Source: Methylococcales bacterium (GTDB lineage: Bacteria > Pseudomonadota > Gammaproteobacteria > Methylococcales > Methylomonadaceae). Taken from it: 64,000 nucleotides of DNA. The translations under genes and the position numbers were made by a program. The DNA is taken from NCBI GenBank assembly GCA_028712795.1, contig JAQTPT010000012.1:1-64000 (forward strand), read 5' to 3'. The notes under the pieces were generated by a model. It saw only the letters and a list, made by a program, of their open reading frames with translations. It ran no database searches and was not told the origin of the DNA. This document shows, piece after piece, positions 40,105-50,900 of the stretch (position 1 is the stretch's first letter; the number at the start of each line of letters is the position of its first letter).

Positions 40105-40731
40105 ATGAACATAACGCACAAAGCACACCCCTGGCACGGCATCAAACCGGGTGATAATGCGCCGACTATCGTTACGGCGTTCATCGAAATCGTTCCCTCC
40201 GATACGGTTAAATATGAAATTGACAAAGAATCAGGGTATCTTAAAATCGACCGGCCACAAAAGTTTTCCAACATGATTCCCACGCTTTATGGCTTTATTC
40301 CGCAGACCTATTGCGCTGAAAAAGTAGCAGGATATGCCGCATTGAAATCGGGAAAAACTGTTAGCAAGGGTGACGGTGATCCACTGGATATTTGCGTGTT
40401 GAGCGAACGCAGCGTAACCCATGGCGATATTCTGTTACAGGCGATTCCTATCGGTGGATTCCGGTTGCTGGATGGTGGTGAAGCTGACGATAAAATTATT
40501 GCGGTAATGAAAGGCGATGAGTTTTACCGGCAATGGAGCGATGTGTCAGATTGCCCTGAGTCCTATATTAACCGGCTTAAACATTATTTTTTGACCTATA
40601 AGCATTTGCCGAGTGAAAAGAGCGTCTGTGAAATAACCAATGTTTACGGGCGGGAAGAAGCGCATGAGGTGATTAGACGCTCAATGGAAGATTATCTAAG
40701 TCACTTTAGCTGTAAAAATTTATCGGATTAA
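40105..40731 (+). CDS. ppa: Inorganic pyrophosphatase
   Basis: A 208-residue family I pyrophosphatase. The signature GDGDPLDICVL carries the metal-binding aspartates, preceded by YGFIPQTYC and followed by DDKIIAVM. It drives biosynthesis by removing pyrophosphate. Slightly longer than the 176-residue E. coli enzyme, at both ends. It is convergent with nudE, with a gap of 32 bp. Confidence 0.93.
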   Translation: MNITHKAHPWHGIKPGDNAPTIVTAFIEIVPSDTVKYEIDKESGYLKIDRPQKFSNMIPTLYGFIPQTYCAEKVAGYAALKSGKTVSKGDGDPLDICVLSERSVTHGDILLQAIPIGGFRLLDGGEADDKIIAVMKGDEFYRQWSDVSDCPESYINRLKHYFLTYKHLPSEKSVCEITNVYGREEAHEVIRRSMEDYLSHFSCKNLSD

Positions 40732-40763
40732 GGGGATATTTCTTTAAGCACGGAGAACTGGAA

Positions 40764-41312
40764 TTATAAGGCTTTAAAATACTCGAGTGTCATAAACAGC
40801 GCTGCAATTGAACGTGCTTCGGTACATTCGCCGATTGACAATAACTCATTGATATTATTTAATTTCCATGGAATAACCTCCAGCTCTTCCGGCTCATCGC
40901 CTGGCAGTTTTTCGGCATATAAATCCTGGGCGATGACAATTTCGGTAGTATGTTCCAAATATGACGGCGCCAGGGAGAAAGAACTTAAGTGATGCAGCTT
41001 CCTGGCGCCAAAACCCACTTCCTCTTTAAGTTCCCGGTTGGCGGCCTCCAGAAAGGATTCACCTTGATCTGTTTTACCTTTGGGCAAACCTACTTCATAA
41101 CGGTGAACGCCAGCGGAGTATTCCCGGATTAACAACACGGTTTCGTCATCCAACATGGGTACAATAAGCACAGCGCCACCGGGGTTGCCGCGAGCCAGCC
41201 GCTCGTAATTGCGCTGTTCCCCATTGCTGAATTGTATATCCAGGGATTCAATACGGAATAAACGGCTTCTAGCAATGATGGTTCTGTTAAGGATGGTCGG
41301 TTTTTCAGGCAT
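40764..41312 (-). CDS. nudE: ADP compounds hydrolase NudE (Nudix)
   Basis: A 182-residue Nudix hydrolase for ADP-ribose, NADH and similar ADP-linked compounds. The Nudix box is GKTDQGESFLEAANRELKEEVGF (about residues 78-100), with the glutamates that bind magnesium. The neighbour yrfG is divergent, 45 bp away, as this pair is in E. coli. Confidence 0.9.
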   Translation of the reverse strand: MPEKPTILNRTIIARSRLFRIESLDIQFSNGEQRNYERLARGNPGGAVLIVPMLDDETVLLIREYSAGVHRYEVGLPKGKTDQGESFLEAANRELKEEVGFGARKLHHLSSFSLAPSYLEHTTEIVIAQDLYAEKLPGDEPEELEVIPWKLNNINELLSIGECTEARSIAALFMTLEYFKAL

Positions 41313-41357
41313 TGTGCTATTTTATGATTTAGTTTTGACAAATATTAACGCACTATC

Positions 41358-42014
41358 ATGATTGATTGGAAAATAATTGACACTGTCTTGCTGGATATGG
41401 ACGGCACTTTGCTGGATTTGAATTTTGACAATCATTTCTGGAAAGAATTTGTGCCGCTCAAATATGCCCAGCAACAAGGCATGGATCTGGCTTTAGCAAA
41501 GCAGCAATTACAACCGCAGTTTAAACGCATGGAAGGTCAACTGGAATGGTATTGCCTCGATTACTGGAGCACGGCTTTGCAACTGGATATCGCGGGTTTA
41601 AAAGCCGAGATTTCGGGGTTAATTGCGGTGTTGCCGCATGTGACCGAATTTCTGGAAAAACTTCAGAAAACCTCAAAAAAAGTATTGCTAGTCACCAATG
41701 CACATCGGGACAGTTTGGGATTGAAAATGGAAAAAACCTGCTTGCAGCCATTTTTCGATGGTATTATCAGTTCTCATGATTTGGGGTTACCAAAAGAACA
41801 GGCTGACTTTTGGAAGCTTTTGCAACAACAGCAGCCGTTTGATAAAAAAAACACGTTGTTGATTGATGATAGTCTGGCGGTTCTGAATTCAGCCAGGCTT
41901 TTTGGTATAGCGCATTTGATTTCGGTGAGCAAACCCGACAGCAAGCAGCCTAAAAAAGACGTGGCCGATTACCCTGCTATTGAGGATTTTCGGGAACTTA
42001 TGGCCGGACTGTAG
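41358..42014 (+). CDS. yrfG: HAD-family GMP/IMP nucleotidase YrfG
   Basis: A 218-residue HAD hydrolase. Motif I is LLDMDGTLLDLNFDN at the start, motif II LLVTNAH, and the late motif LLIDDSLAVLNSARLFGI. It removes phosphate from purine mononucleotides in E. coli. The divergent nudE supports the assignment. Its end overlaps the end of rhlB on the other strand by 17 bp. Confidence 0.88.
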   Translation: MIDWKIIDTVLLDMDGTLLDLNFDNHFWKEFVPLKYAQQQGMDLALAKQQLQPQFKRMEGQLEWYCLDYWSTALQLDIAGLKAEISGLIAVLPHVTEFLEKLQKTSKKVLLVTNAHRDSLGLKMEKTCLQPFFDGIISSHDLGLPKEQADFWKLLQQQQPFDKKNTLLIDDSLAVLNSARLFGIAHLISVSKPDSKQPKKDVADYPAIEDFRELMAGL

Positions 42015-43356
42015 GTTTGCGGCTTCTATTTGAGTTAGGGCGTTTGTCCGGATAGCCGGTTTTAGGCTTTGGCGGTCTCCTGGCTGGCGTTATTACATCC
42101 ACTAAGAGATTAGCTGTGATCGCTTTAACGGGGATTTTTTGACCAATAAAGTCTTCAATATCCGGCATAGAGTAGGCATAATGTTCACAGATAAAACTGA
42201 TAGCCTCGCCGCTGGCGCCAAAACGTGCAGTCCTGCCGATTCGATGGACATAATCTTCCACATCCTGTGGTAAATCAAAATTAAAAATATGGGATACGTC
42301 GGGAATATGAAGACCTCTGGCGGCAACATCGGTGGCGATCAGCAGGGTTATTTTGTTTTCCTGAAAATCTTTTAACAGTTGCTGACGTTTTTCTTGCGGA
42401 ACGTCCCCACTAAGAGCGGAGGTTTTATAGCCATTGGCGTTGAGCGTGTCATCAAGTTGCTCGGCGCAGCGCTTGGTGTTAACAAAAATAATGCTGCGCT
42501 GCGGTTGGCAGTATTTTAACAAACCAATCAATAAGGGAATTTTTTGATCATTAGCCGGGCAGTAGGCGCTTTGTTGTATGGCTTTAGAGGTGACTTCTTC
42601 GGTTTCAATGCGAATCAACACCGGATTATTCATGTGTTCATAAGCCAGTTCGGTTACTTTATAGGACAACGTTGCCGAAAACAGCATATTTAAGCGCAGT
42701 TCAGGTTCGGGCATACGCCTTAGCAAATATCGTATGTCTTTGATGAAGCCCAAATCAAACATACGATCGGCTTCATCCATTACGGTGACTTGCACATTGT
42801 CCAGCGTGAAAGTGTTTTGCCGGTAAAAATCAATAATGCGCCCCGGGGTGCCGATGATAATATCAACATTGGATTTTATAGCATCCAGTTGTTTTTGATA
42901 GTCCGTGCCGCCGTAAATCAGCGCAAATTTCAAATTAAGATGTTTGCTCAGAAGTAAGGCATCTTTATGAATTTGAATGGCAAGTTCGCGGGTTGGCGCA
43001 AGGATAATGGCCCTGGGATTTTTAACCGGCCTGATTTCGGAAATGGCACCCTGCCTTGCTTGCGGCAAATACGCCCGGTGTTGCTCCCCCTCCTCTATTC
43101 CTGAAACGGTATCTTCTGCATCCTTGCAGGGGTCATCATTGATTAAGTGCTGAAACGTGGCCAGTAAAAAGGTGGCGGTTTTACCCGTCCCCGTTTGCGC
43201 CTGTCCTGCAATATCCTTGCCCCGCAATAATAAGGGCAAAGCCTTGTCCTGAATTGGCGTGCATTGGTTAAAACCGGCATCGTTTAATCCGTGCAGGATA
43301 GGATCAGACAATTCAAGATTGCTGAAGCGTGTATTTGTCAAATGGGTATTTTTCAT
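41998..43356 (-). CDS. rhlB: DEAD-box RNA helicase RhlB
   Basis: A 452-residue helicase. Q motif CTPIQDKALPLLL, motif I AQTGTGKTATFLLATFQHL, motif II VMDEADRMFDLGFI, SAT in LFSATLSYK, and HRIGRTARFG near the end. RhlB unwinds RNA for the degradosome. An acidic insert of about 35-40 residues (DDPCKDAEDTVSGIEEGEQH) lies between motifs I and Ia and makes it longer than the 421-residue E. coli enzyme. The tail is basic (RRPPKPKTGYPDKR). The open frame starts four codons earlier, but ATG 43356 gives MKNTHLTNTRFSNLEL. It is divergent from trxA, as usual. Confidence 0.92.
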   Translation of the reverse strand: MKNTHLTNTRFSNLELSDPILHGLNDAGFNQCTPIQDKALPLLLRGKDIAGQAQTGTGKTATFLLATFQHLINDDPCKDAEDTVSGIEEGEQHRAYLPQARQGAISEIRPVKNPRAIILAPTRELAIQIHKDALLLSKHLNLKFALIYGGTDYQKQLDAIKSNVDIIIGTPGRIIDFYRQNTFTLDNVQVTVMDEADRMFDLGFIKDIRYLLRRMPEPELRLNMLFSATLSYKVTELAYEHMNNPVLIRIETEEVTSKAIQQSAYCPANDQKIPLLIGLLKYCQPQRSIIFVNTKRCAEQLDDTLNANGYKTSALSGDVPQEKRQQLLKDFQENKITLLIATDVAARGLHIPDVSHIFNFDLPQDVEDYVHRIGRTARFGASGEAISFICEHYAYSMPDIEDFIGQKIPVKAITANLLVDVITPARRPPKPKTGYPDKRPNSNRSRKPTVRP

Positions 43357-43455
43357 AGGGTATAGCATAACGTAAAAATCAAATTGGTTGAAATTGATTG
43401 ACTAGTAGTCCTATCCCTCCTATAGTTTAATTTTTTAAATTTTTGGAGAAAAAGT

Positions 43456-43782
43456 GTGAGCGATTCAGTCCTTCATGTGAGTGATAGTGAATTTAACGAA
43501 ACGGTCATTAAAGCTAACGGCCCTGTACTGGTTGACTATTGGGCTGAATGGTGCGGTCCTTGCAAAATGATTGCACCAGTTCTTGATGCTGTTGCCGAAG
43601 AATATGCGGGCAAATTGACCGTTGTTAAAATAAACATTGATGAAAACCCACAGACGCCGCAACATTATGGCGTACGTGGTATCCCGACGCTTATGCTATT
43701 TAAGGATGGTGAAGTGGAAGCCACTAAAGTGGGCGCATTGACAAAATCTGAACTAGCCAAGTTTATTGATAGCAATATTTAA
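43456..43782 (+). CDS. trxA: Thioredoxin 1
   Basis: A 108-residue thioredoxin with the active site [13 protein letters not shown], the cis-proline in RGIPTLMLF and the usual start SDSVLHVSD. It begins with GTG at 43456, preceded by GGAG at a good distance. It reduces disulfides, including in ribonucleotide reductase and the thioredoxin-coupled type of arsenate reductase encoded at 61687. The rho gene follows, as in most gammaproteobacteria. Confidence 0.97.
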   Translation: MSDSVLHVSDSEFNETVIKANGPVLVDYWAEWCGPCKMIAPVLDAVAEEYAGKLTVVKINIDENPQTPQHYGVRGIPTLMLFKDGEVEATKVGALTKSELAKFIDSNI

Positions 43783-43815
43783 ACCTGTCCCCCTTATTCA
43801 GATCTGTCACAAAAG

Positions 43816-43845
43816 TTGGACGGGTCTGAATACTTGAGTTATAAT
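43816..43845 (+). promoter_or_regulatory. Promoter of rho
   Basis: TTGGAC (43816-43821), 18 bp, then a perfect TATAAT (43840-43845). The transcript would start near 43852 and have a leader of about 120 nt before the rho ATG, which fits the long leader through which Rho represses its own gene in enterobacteria. Confidence 0.75.
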
Positions 43846-43971
43846 GCCCAAGTGCGATAGTCCCGCCGCACTCAAAGCATGTCATCCTATAAAATACACC
43901 CCAAAATTCCAATCCTATCCCTGTAGTTATTGGCGTCAAAGCCTGCTACATTTCTTCGAGTTACCTTTTTT

Positions 43972-45228
43972 ATGAATCTTACCGAGTTAAAACTAAAACA
44001 AATAAGTGAAGTTATTGAAATCGCCGAGTCCCTTGGGCTTGAAAATTTTGCCAGATCGCGTAAGCAGGATTTGATTTTCGCCATCCTGAAAAAACAGGCA
44101 AAAGCCGGTGACGATATTTCTGGCGATGGTGTTCTGGAAATTTTACAGGATGGTTTTGGTTTTTTACGTACCCCGGGTTGCTCCTATTTGGCAGGTCCCG
44201 ATGATATCTATGTATCACCCAGCCAAATCAGACGATTTTCTTTAAAAACAGGCGACACCATAAGTGGAAAGATCAGGCCGCCAAAAGATAACGAACGTTA
44301 TTTTGCAATGCTCAAAGTTGACCAGATCAATTTTGAGCCGCCGGAAAATACCAAGAACAAGATCACCTTCTCAAATCTGACCCCCTTATTTGCCAAACAA
44401 CGGTTTGTACTAGAGCAAGGCAACGGCACCAGCGAAGATCTGACCGGACGGATAATAGATTTAATTGCCCCTATCGGCAAAGGCCAGCGCGGCTTGATTG
44501 TGTCTCCGCCAAAAGCCGGAAAGACCATGATTTTGCAAAGCCTGGCGCAAGCAATCGCTGAACAAAACCCCGAGTGTTATCTTATAGTATTGTTAATTGA
44601 TGAGCGTCCTGAAGAAGTCACGGAAATGGAGCGCTGTGTCAGGGGCGAGGTTATTTCCAGTACTTTTGATGAACCGGCAACCCGCCATGTCCAGGTTGCG
44701 GAAATGGTAATTGAAAAGGCGCGCCGTTTGGTTGAGCATAAACACGATGTAGTTATTTTGTTAGACTCGATCACCCGTCTGGCCCGAGCCTATAACACCG
44801 TTGTTCCTTCTTCCGGCAAGATTCTCACGGGCGGTGTTGATGCGAATGCCCTGGAAAAGCCAAAACGCTTTTTTGGAGCGGCACGGAATATCGAAGAAGG
44901 CGGCAGTTTGACCATTATAGCCACCGCATTGGTTGATACCGGTTCAAGAATGGATGAGGTGATCTATGAAGAATTCAAAGGCACAGGCAACATGGAATTG
45001 CATTTGGACCGCAAAATCGCTGAAAAACGGATTTATCCGGCAATAAACATTAATCGTTCCGGCACGCGACGGGAAGAATATCTGGTTGACCCCGACACCT
45101 TGCAAAAAACCTGGATCTTGCGCAAAATCCTTCAGCCTATGGATGAGACCGCTGCTTCAGAATTCCTGATAGGCAAACTTAAAGACTTTAAAACCAATGC
45201 TGAGTTTTTTGATTCAATGAAGCGTTAA
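43972..45228 (+). CDS. rho: Transcription termination factor Rho
   Basis: A 418-residue hexameric RNA helicase. The N-terminal domain is [22 protein letters not shown], the RNA-binding cold-shock fold contains [29 protein letters not shown], Walker A is [11 protein letters not shown] and Walker B region [16 protein letters not shown]. The open frame starts 14 codons earlier at 43930, but the ATG at 43972 matches the conserved N-terminus and the usual 419-residue length. Confidence 0.97.
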   Translation: MNLTELKLKQISEVIEIAESLGLENFARSRKQDLIFAILKKQAKAGDDISGDGVLEILQDGFGFLRTPGCSYLAGPDDIYVSPSQIRRFSLKTGDTISGKIRPPKDNERYFAMLKVDQINFEPPENTKNKITFSNLTPLFAKQRFVLEQGNGTSEDLTGRIIDLIAPIGKGQRGLIVSPPKAGKTMILQSLAQAIAEQNPECYLIVLLIDERPEEVTEMERCVRGEVISSTFDEPATRHVQVAEMVIEKARRLVEHKHDVVILLDSITRLARAYNTVVPSSGKILTGGVDANALEKPKRFFGAARNIEEGGSLTIIATALVDTGSRMDEVIYEEFKGTGNMELHLDRKIAEKRIYPAININRSGTRREEYLVDPDTLQKTWILRKILQPMDETAASEFLIGKLKDFKTNAEFFDSMKR

Positions 45229-45453
45229 ACCAAGGGCTAGATTCCTTATGCGCAAAATTCTTTGTCATCATAATGACACAGAGTACACTTAGGATGATAA
45301 ACATCATCTATGGATTAAAACATCATGCACTTCAGATTGTCGTGGTTTTTTACCTCCACTATGGACGATCCTGGATACATTCATTGTCACATCCGATTTC
45401 AAATGCCGGGGTGACAACACTTTTATTTTTAAAAACACAAGAGAAATCAGACT

Positions 45454-46281
45454 ATGAGCGACCCTACCTTGTTGATGAATGGAATAATCCTTGGCATTGT
45501 GGAGGGGTTGACCGAATTTTTACCGGTCTCGTCTACGGGTCATTTGATTCTGGCCGGACAATTGCTCGGTTTTAATGACGACAAAGGCAAGGTGTTTGAA
45601 ATCGCCATTCAGTTCGCAGCGATTTTGGCGGTGGTTTGGGAATATCGCGCCCGCCTGGCGCATACCCTGGCCAGTATGACGTCTGAGCCAGCATCTTCGC
45701 GGCTGGCAATCAATCTGATAGTTGCGTTCCTTCCCGCTGCAATACTGGGATTTCTGTTTTTAAAGCAAATCAAATCCTATTTATTCAATCCCATTGTGGT
45801 GGCTTCAGCATTCATCATCGGCGGCTTTTTGATTTTGTGGGCGGAGCGCCGTCAGCATGTTATTCATGCAGAATCTATTGATGACATGACCTGGCGCGAT
45901 GCCTTAAAGGTTGGTTTTGCACAAGCGTTGTCTATGATCCCGGGTACATCACGTTCAGGCGCAACGATTATCGGCGGGCTGTTTTTCGGTCTATCGCGCC
46001 GTGCCGCAACCGAGTTTTCATTTTTTCTCGCGATACCCACCATGTTTGCCGCAACCTTTTACGATGTGTACAAGAACCGCGATTTGTTCAGCATGGACGA
46101 TATTGCTTTGTTCGCCGTTGGCGGAACGGTGTCATTTATCAGCGCATTCCTTGCAGTACGAGGATTGATTCGATTTATTAGCCGCCATGATTTCACTGTA
46201 TTCGCCTGGTATCGCATCGCATTCGGCATCATTGTGCTGATTTCGGCCCAAATGGGTTGGGTGGATTGGGGAAATCACTAA
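45454..46281 (+). CDS. uppP: Undecaprenyl-diphosphatase UppP (BacA)
   Basis: A 275-residue polytopic membrane enzyme that recycles the lipid carrier for cell-wall and polysaccharide synthesis. The two signature loops are [15 protein letters not shown] (about 13-27) and [15 protein letters not shown] (about 161-175). About eight membrane helices. The 225-bp gap before it holds small dyads (TGTCAT/ATGACA near 45270) but no gene. Confidence 0.95.
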   Translation: MSDPTLLMNGIILGIVEGLTEFLPVSSTGHLILAGQLLGFNDDKGKVFEIAIQFAAILAVVWEYRARLAHTLASMTSEPASSRLAINLIVAFLPAAILGFLFLKQIKSYLFNPIVVASAFIIGGFLILWAERRQHVIHAESIDDMTWRDALKVGFAQALSMIPGTSRSGATIIGGLFFGLSRRAATEFSFFLAIPTMFAATFYDVYKNRDLFSMDDIALFAVGGTVSFISAFLAVRGLIRFISRHDFTVFAWYRIAFGIIVLISAQMGWVDWGNH

Positions 46282-46342
46282 ATCTGATAATTCGCTGATT
46301 GGATTTGCGCACCATCTGCTCATTTACTTGGGGAGCATTCGA

Positions 46343-46385
46343 AAATCCCGCTCACTTTCCGGCTATCTCAGGGTGAACGGGATTT
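46343..46385. terminator. Hairpin downstream of uppP
   Basis: AAATCCCG (46343-46350) and CGGGATTT (46378-46385) form a stem, extended inside by CTCAC/GTGAA-like pairing. It lies 60 bp after the uppP stop. The T-run is weak, so efficiency is uncertain. The rest of the 320-bp gap 46282-46601 is AT-rich and shows no gene. Confidence 0.45.
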
Positions 46386-46601
46386 ATGCCATACCGTGAA
46401 AACACCTGTTTCATGTTCAATATCCCATCTAAAACTCAAATTTGGAAAACGCAAAGTCACTCGACCTATATAGAATGAATGACTTAACAAAGTAATTTTT
46501 ATATCATGTAAACCCTTCCAAATAATAAAACGCATTTACAGCAATCACGCTAATCATTATCCTACCTAATAATTCCTTCAAGTTTTCCCTCAGGATCCCT
46601 G

Positions 46602-47744
46602 ATGCAAACCAAAAATAGTTCACTTATGAATTTAAAGTCCGTAAGAACCGTTTTCCTGACCAGCTTATTGGCTTTATCGTTGTGTTCCTGCGCCAAAAAA
46701 GAGGCGGAAAAGGCTGAAGTAATACCCGGTCGACCCATCAAGTTGATGACCGTGGGTTCTAATCTTACCGGGCAAATACGAAGTTTACCGGGAACAGTGC
46801 GGGCGACTGACCGTGTTGACCTCGCTTTTCAGGTATCAGGGCCTCTGATTGAATTGCCTGTCAGGGAAGGTCAGCGAGTAAAGCGGGGTGATCTGCTTGC
46901 CCGGATTGATCCCCGGGACTATGAAACCAATCTGCGCAACGCTAAAGGAGCACTGGCTAGAGCGAAAGCGGCTGTCGATTACGCCGTTGCCGAATACCAA
47001 CGCTTTCGCAACGTCAAGGCAACCGATGCCGGAGCGGTCAGCGATTCCATGGTACATTTAAAGTATACCGCCCAAGCTGTTGCCGAAGCAGGTTTGCAGT
47101 CGGCTGAAGCGGGTTTGGCTGCCGCTCAGGATCAATTAAATTATACCCAATTGCATGCCCCGTTCTCCGGCCTCATTGCCCGCAGGTTTGTTGACAATTA
47201 TCAGGAAGTCGCTGTCAAGCAACCGATTTTGAGCCTTCAGAATATGACCGATATTGAAGTGCTGGTTGATGTGCCAGAGTCAATGATGGCTCCGATACGG
47301 ACTACCAAGCCCCGCATGTATGCCGATTTTGCCGCCGATCCCTCGCGGCATTTTGAGCTTAAGATCAAGGAAACCGCGCTTCTGGCCGACAGTTTGACAC
47401 AAACCTTCCGTGTTGTTTTGGTAATGCCAGCCCCGGCGGGAATCCGCATTCTTCCCGGCATGACCGCCACAGTGTCTATTGAATTTGCCAGTGTGCCCAC
47501 AGTTGAAAGCAGTATCATCGTACCAGCAGTCGCTGTCTGGGCTGATAACGCTGGGCATCCGATGGTCTGGGTGGTTGATACGAAAAGCATGACGGTGCAT
47601 CGCCGCGCAATCACTACGGGCGATCTGACCGGGACTGACAGCATTAAAGTCACGGAAGGCATCAATCCGGAAGAAATTATTGCTATCAGTGGCGTCAGCA
47701 AATTACAGGAAGGCCAGGCAGTTCGGGAATTCGAACAACCCTAA
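46602..47744 (+). CDS. RND efflux periplasmic adaptor (membrane fusion protein), lipoprotein
   Basis: A 380-residue adaptor. A signal peptide with a lipobox (LCSC, cysteine 30) anchors it in the inner membrane. The barrel and lipoyl parts are visible as DRVDLAFQVSGPLIELPVREGQRVKRGDLLARIDPRDY, then a coiled-coil hairpin (about 105-165) and the beta-barrel FSGLIARRFVDNYQEV. It bridges the pump at 47903 and the outer-membrane channel at 51120. The ribosome site is AGGATCC. ATG 46626 is an alternative start. Confidence 0.92.
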   Translation: MQTKNSSLMNLKSVRTVFLTSLLALSLCSCAKKEAEKAEVIPGRPIKLMTVGSNLTGQIRSLPGTVRATDRVDLAFQVSGPLIELPVREGQRVKRGDLLARIDPRDYETNLRNAKGALARAKAAVDYAVAEYQRFRNVKATDAGAVSDSMVHLKYTAQAVAEAGLQSAEAGLAAAQDQLNYTQLHAPFSGLIARRFVDNYQEVAVKQPILSLQNMTDIEVLVDVPESMMAPIRTTKPRMYADFAADPSRHFELKIKETALLADSLTQTFRVVLVMPAPAGIRILPGMTATVSIEFASVPTVESSIIVPAVAVWADNAGHPMVWVVDTKSMTVHRRAITTGDLTGTDSIKVTEGINPEEIIAISGVSKLQEGQAVREFEQP

Positions 47745-47902
47745 GAGACAATTGATATCGTACAGTGGTCGAGAGGTGTGGTGGTGCTTATGAAAATAGC
47801 TTCGTGGGATGCGCGCCGATGATCCTTGTGTTTTGGATTAAAGCACGTAAAAATCAGGAAACAACAAGTTACTAATCCTTAAATAAACGCAAGAGTATAT
47901 CT

Positions 47903-50900
47903 ATGAATTTAGCGGAATGGAGTATACGCAAGAGCCTCATCACCTGGGTGATGACGATTCTTTTTTTGGTGGTCGGCTGGAGTTCATACCAGCAATTGAG
48001 CCGCCTTGAAGATCCCGAGTTTACGATTAAGGAAGCGGTTATTATAACCCCATATCCAGGCGCTTCGGCAGATGAAGTAGAAGAAGAGGTCACCAACATC
48101 ATCGAGAAAGCCGCCCAACAATTGGGCCAGCTTAAGCGCGTGGAATCGCGGTCCTCGCGTGGTTTGTCATCGGTGAAAGTCACGATGCAGGACAAGTATG
48201 ACAAAAACACGCTGCCTCAGGTTTGGGACGAATTGCGCCGCAAGATTAATGATGCGCAACGCTTTCTACCACCCGGAGCAGGGCCTTCAGTGGTCAACGA
48301 TGATTTCGGCGATGTTTATGGCATTTACCTGGCAATCACCGGCGATGGCTACAGCTACAAGGAAATCTATGAATACGCCAAGCTTTTGCAGCGCGAATTA
48401 TTGGCAGCGAAGGATGTTAAACGCATTGTTTTATATGGCGTCCAAAATGAAGCAATCTATATCAAGATGCGCCGTGAGAAAATGGCTCAGCTCGGCATTT
48501 CGCCACAAAACATTTATGCCGCGCTTAAATCCAAGAACATTGCCACCAGCTCCGGAAATTTACTATTAGGCGAAGAATATATCCCCATTAGCCCGACAGG
48601 CGAATTCAAATCAGAACAGGACTTTGGCGATTTGCTTATTACCAGCCCCAGTCCAACATCGACCAGTCTGGTTTATTTACGTGACGTCGCGGAGATCAAG
48701 CGCGATTATCAGGATCCGCCCTCGACTCTGCTGCGTTTTGATGGCAAACCAGCCATCGGCCTGGGGATTTCAACGATACAGGGTGGTAACGTCATTGTCA
48801 TGTCCGACTCACTCGACCAGCGCCTGAAGGACTTGGAAGCGCTGCGGCCAATAGGGATGGAACTGAACATCATCTCCCATCAGGCGCAGTCGGTGACCAC
48901 CTCCCTGACCGGCTTCCTGATAAACCTGGCCGAGGCGGTTGCCATTGTGGTCGGCGTGTTGCTGTTGTTCATGGGCCTGCGTTCAGGATTGATTTTAGGT
49001 GTAGTACTCTTGGTCACCATCATGGGCACCTTCGTCTTCATGCAGATAAATAACATTACATTGGAGCGTATTTCTTTAGGCGCGCTGATCATTGCTCTGG
49101 GCATGTTGGTGGATTGCGCCATCGTGGTCACTGACGGTATGCGTATGCTGATGGCCAAGGGCAAATCCGGTTTTGATGCAGCCAAAGACATCGTCGGACA
49201 AACGGCATTGCCGATGTTGGGTGGAACGGTTGTTGCGATTGTGGCTTTCGCCGCTATCGGCACCTCCCAGGATTCCACCGGTGAATATTGCCGCACGCTG
49301 TTCAGCGTTATTTTGTATTCGCTCATGCTGAGCTGGTTGACGGCGGTGACGTGTACGCCATTGCTGTGCGCGACTTTTCTCAAGGTAACGCCAGCCGGCA
49401 CAACGGATGTCGAGGATGATCCGTACTCCAAAGGCTTTTACCGTCTCTATAGCAACTTTCTGAGTAGCTGTATACGCTTTCGCTGGGTTGTGGTTGCCGT
49501 TGTAATTGCCTTGTTCATCTCGGCGCTACTGGGTTTCGGCTATGTCAAAAACAGTTTTTTCCCCGACTCAACCCGCCCTCAGTTCTATGTGGATATCTGG
49601 TTTCCCGAGGGCACGGATATCCGTGAAACCGAACGTCAATTCAAGGTGGCGGAAGCCAGGCTGAAACAGCACGAAGGCGTCACGCATCTTACCAGTATGC
49701 TCGGCGGCAATCAGGTTCGGTTCCTGTTGACCTATACTCCGGAAAGTAACTATTTCAGTTTCGGACAGATAATGGTGGACGTGGATGACCACACCCGCAT
49801 CAAGACCCTGGCACCTCAAGTGCAAAAAGAACTTGAAGAGTTGTTTCCGGGAGCCATCAGCAATGTACGTCTGTTTGTCCTCGGGCCATCTACCGGTGGC
49901 AAGATTCAATTACGTATTTATGGACCCGATGCCGAGCAATTAAGGATTTTGGCTGGCAAGGCCGAAACTATTTTATTAAACAATCCAAATGCCAAGGCAG
50001 TACGCAATGAATGGCGGGAGAAAATCAAGGTGGTCAGGCCGCAGATGGCGGAAACCCAAGCGCTTAGAGCAGGAATTGACAGGCCGGAATTGTCGCAGGC
50101 GCTGGAATCCGCTTTTCAGGGCACAAAGACGGGGATTTACAGGGAGAAGGATGAGCTGATTCCTGTCCTGGCGCGAGCGCCGGTTTCGGAGCGAGCCGAT
50201 TTGGACAGTCTCGACGGTATACAAATATGGAGTCCTGCGGCACAGTCCATGATTCCGATGGGTCAAATCGTCTCCGGTTTCACCACCGAATTTGAGGATG
50301 CGTATGTCTGGCGCTTCGACCGGCGGAAAATGATTCGTCTCCATGCCGATCCGCATGAAGTATTGCCCAGCCAACTGTTCGGACAGGTGAAGGCGAAAAT
50401 CGAGCAAGCCCTTAACGTGGATGTGGCGGCGGTGGTGGGTCATGATGTGGATGCTGCATCCTTTAACGCCAGCACTCTGAGAGTCCAGGATAACGATCTT
50501 TGGCCGCTCAAGGATAAACCGGGATACTACATGGCGTGGGGTGGCGAGGCCGAAGATTCGGCTCGAGCCAATGCCAGTTTGGCAAGCTCAATTCCCATGT
50601 TCTTTGGCATCATGGTGCTGATTGTGTTGGTGCTGTTTAATTCCATCAAAAAGACATTGGTTATCTGGTTGACAGTGCCTCTTGCCATAATCGGCGTGAC
50701 GGTTGGGCTGCTGGCTTTCAAACAGCCATTTGGCTTCATGGCGCTGCTCGGACTAATGAGCTTGTCCGGTATGGCCATTAAAGCCTCGATTGTGCTGGTC
50801 GACGAGATCGGTGCGCAGATTGACCAAGGCAAAACACCCTATCAGGCAGTGCTTATTGCCGGAGTCAGCCGTTTGATCCCGGTCACGATGTCGTCAGGCA

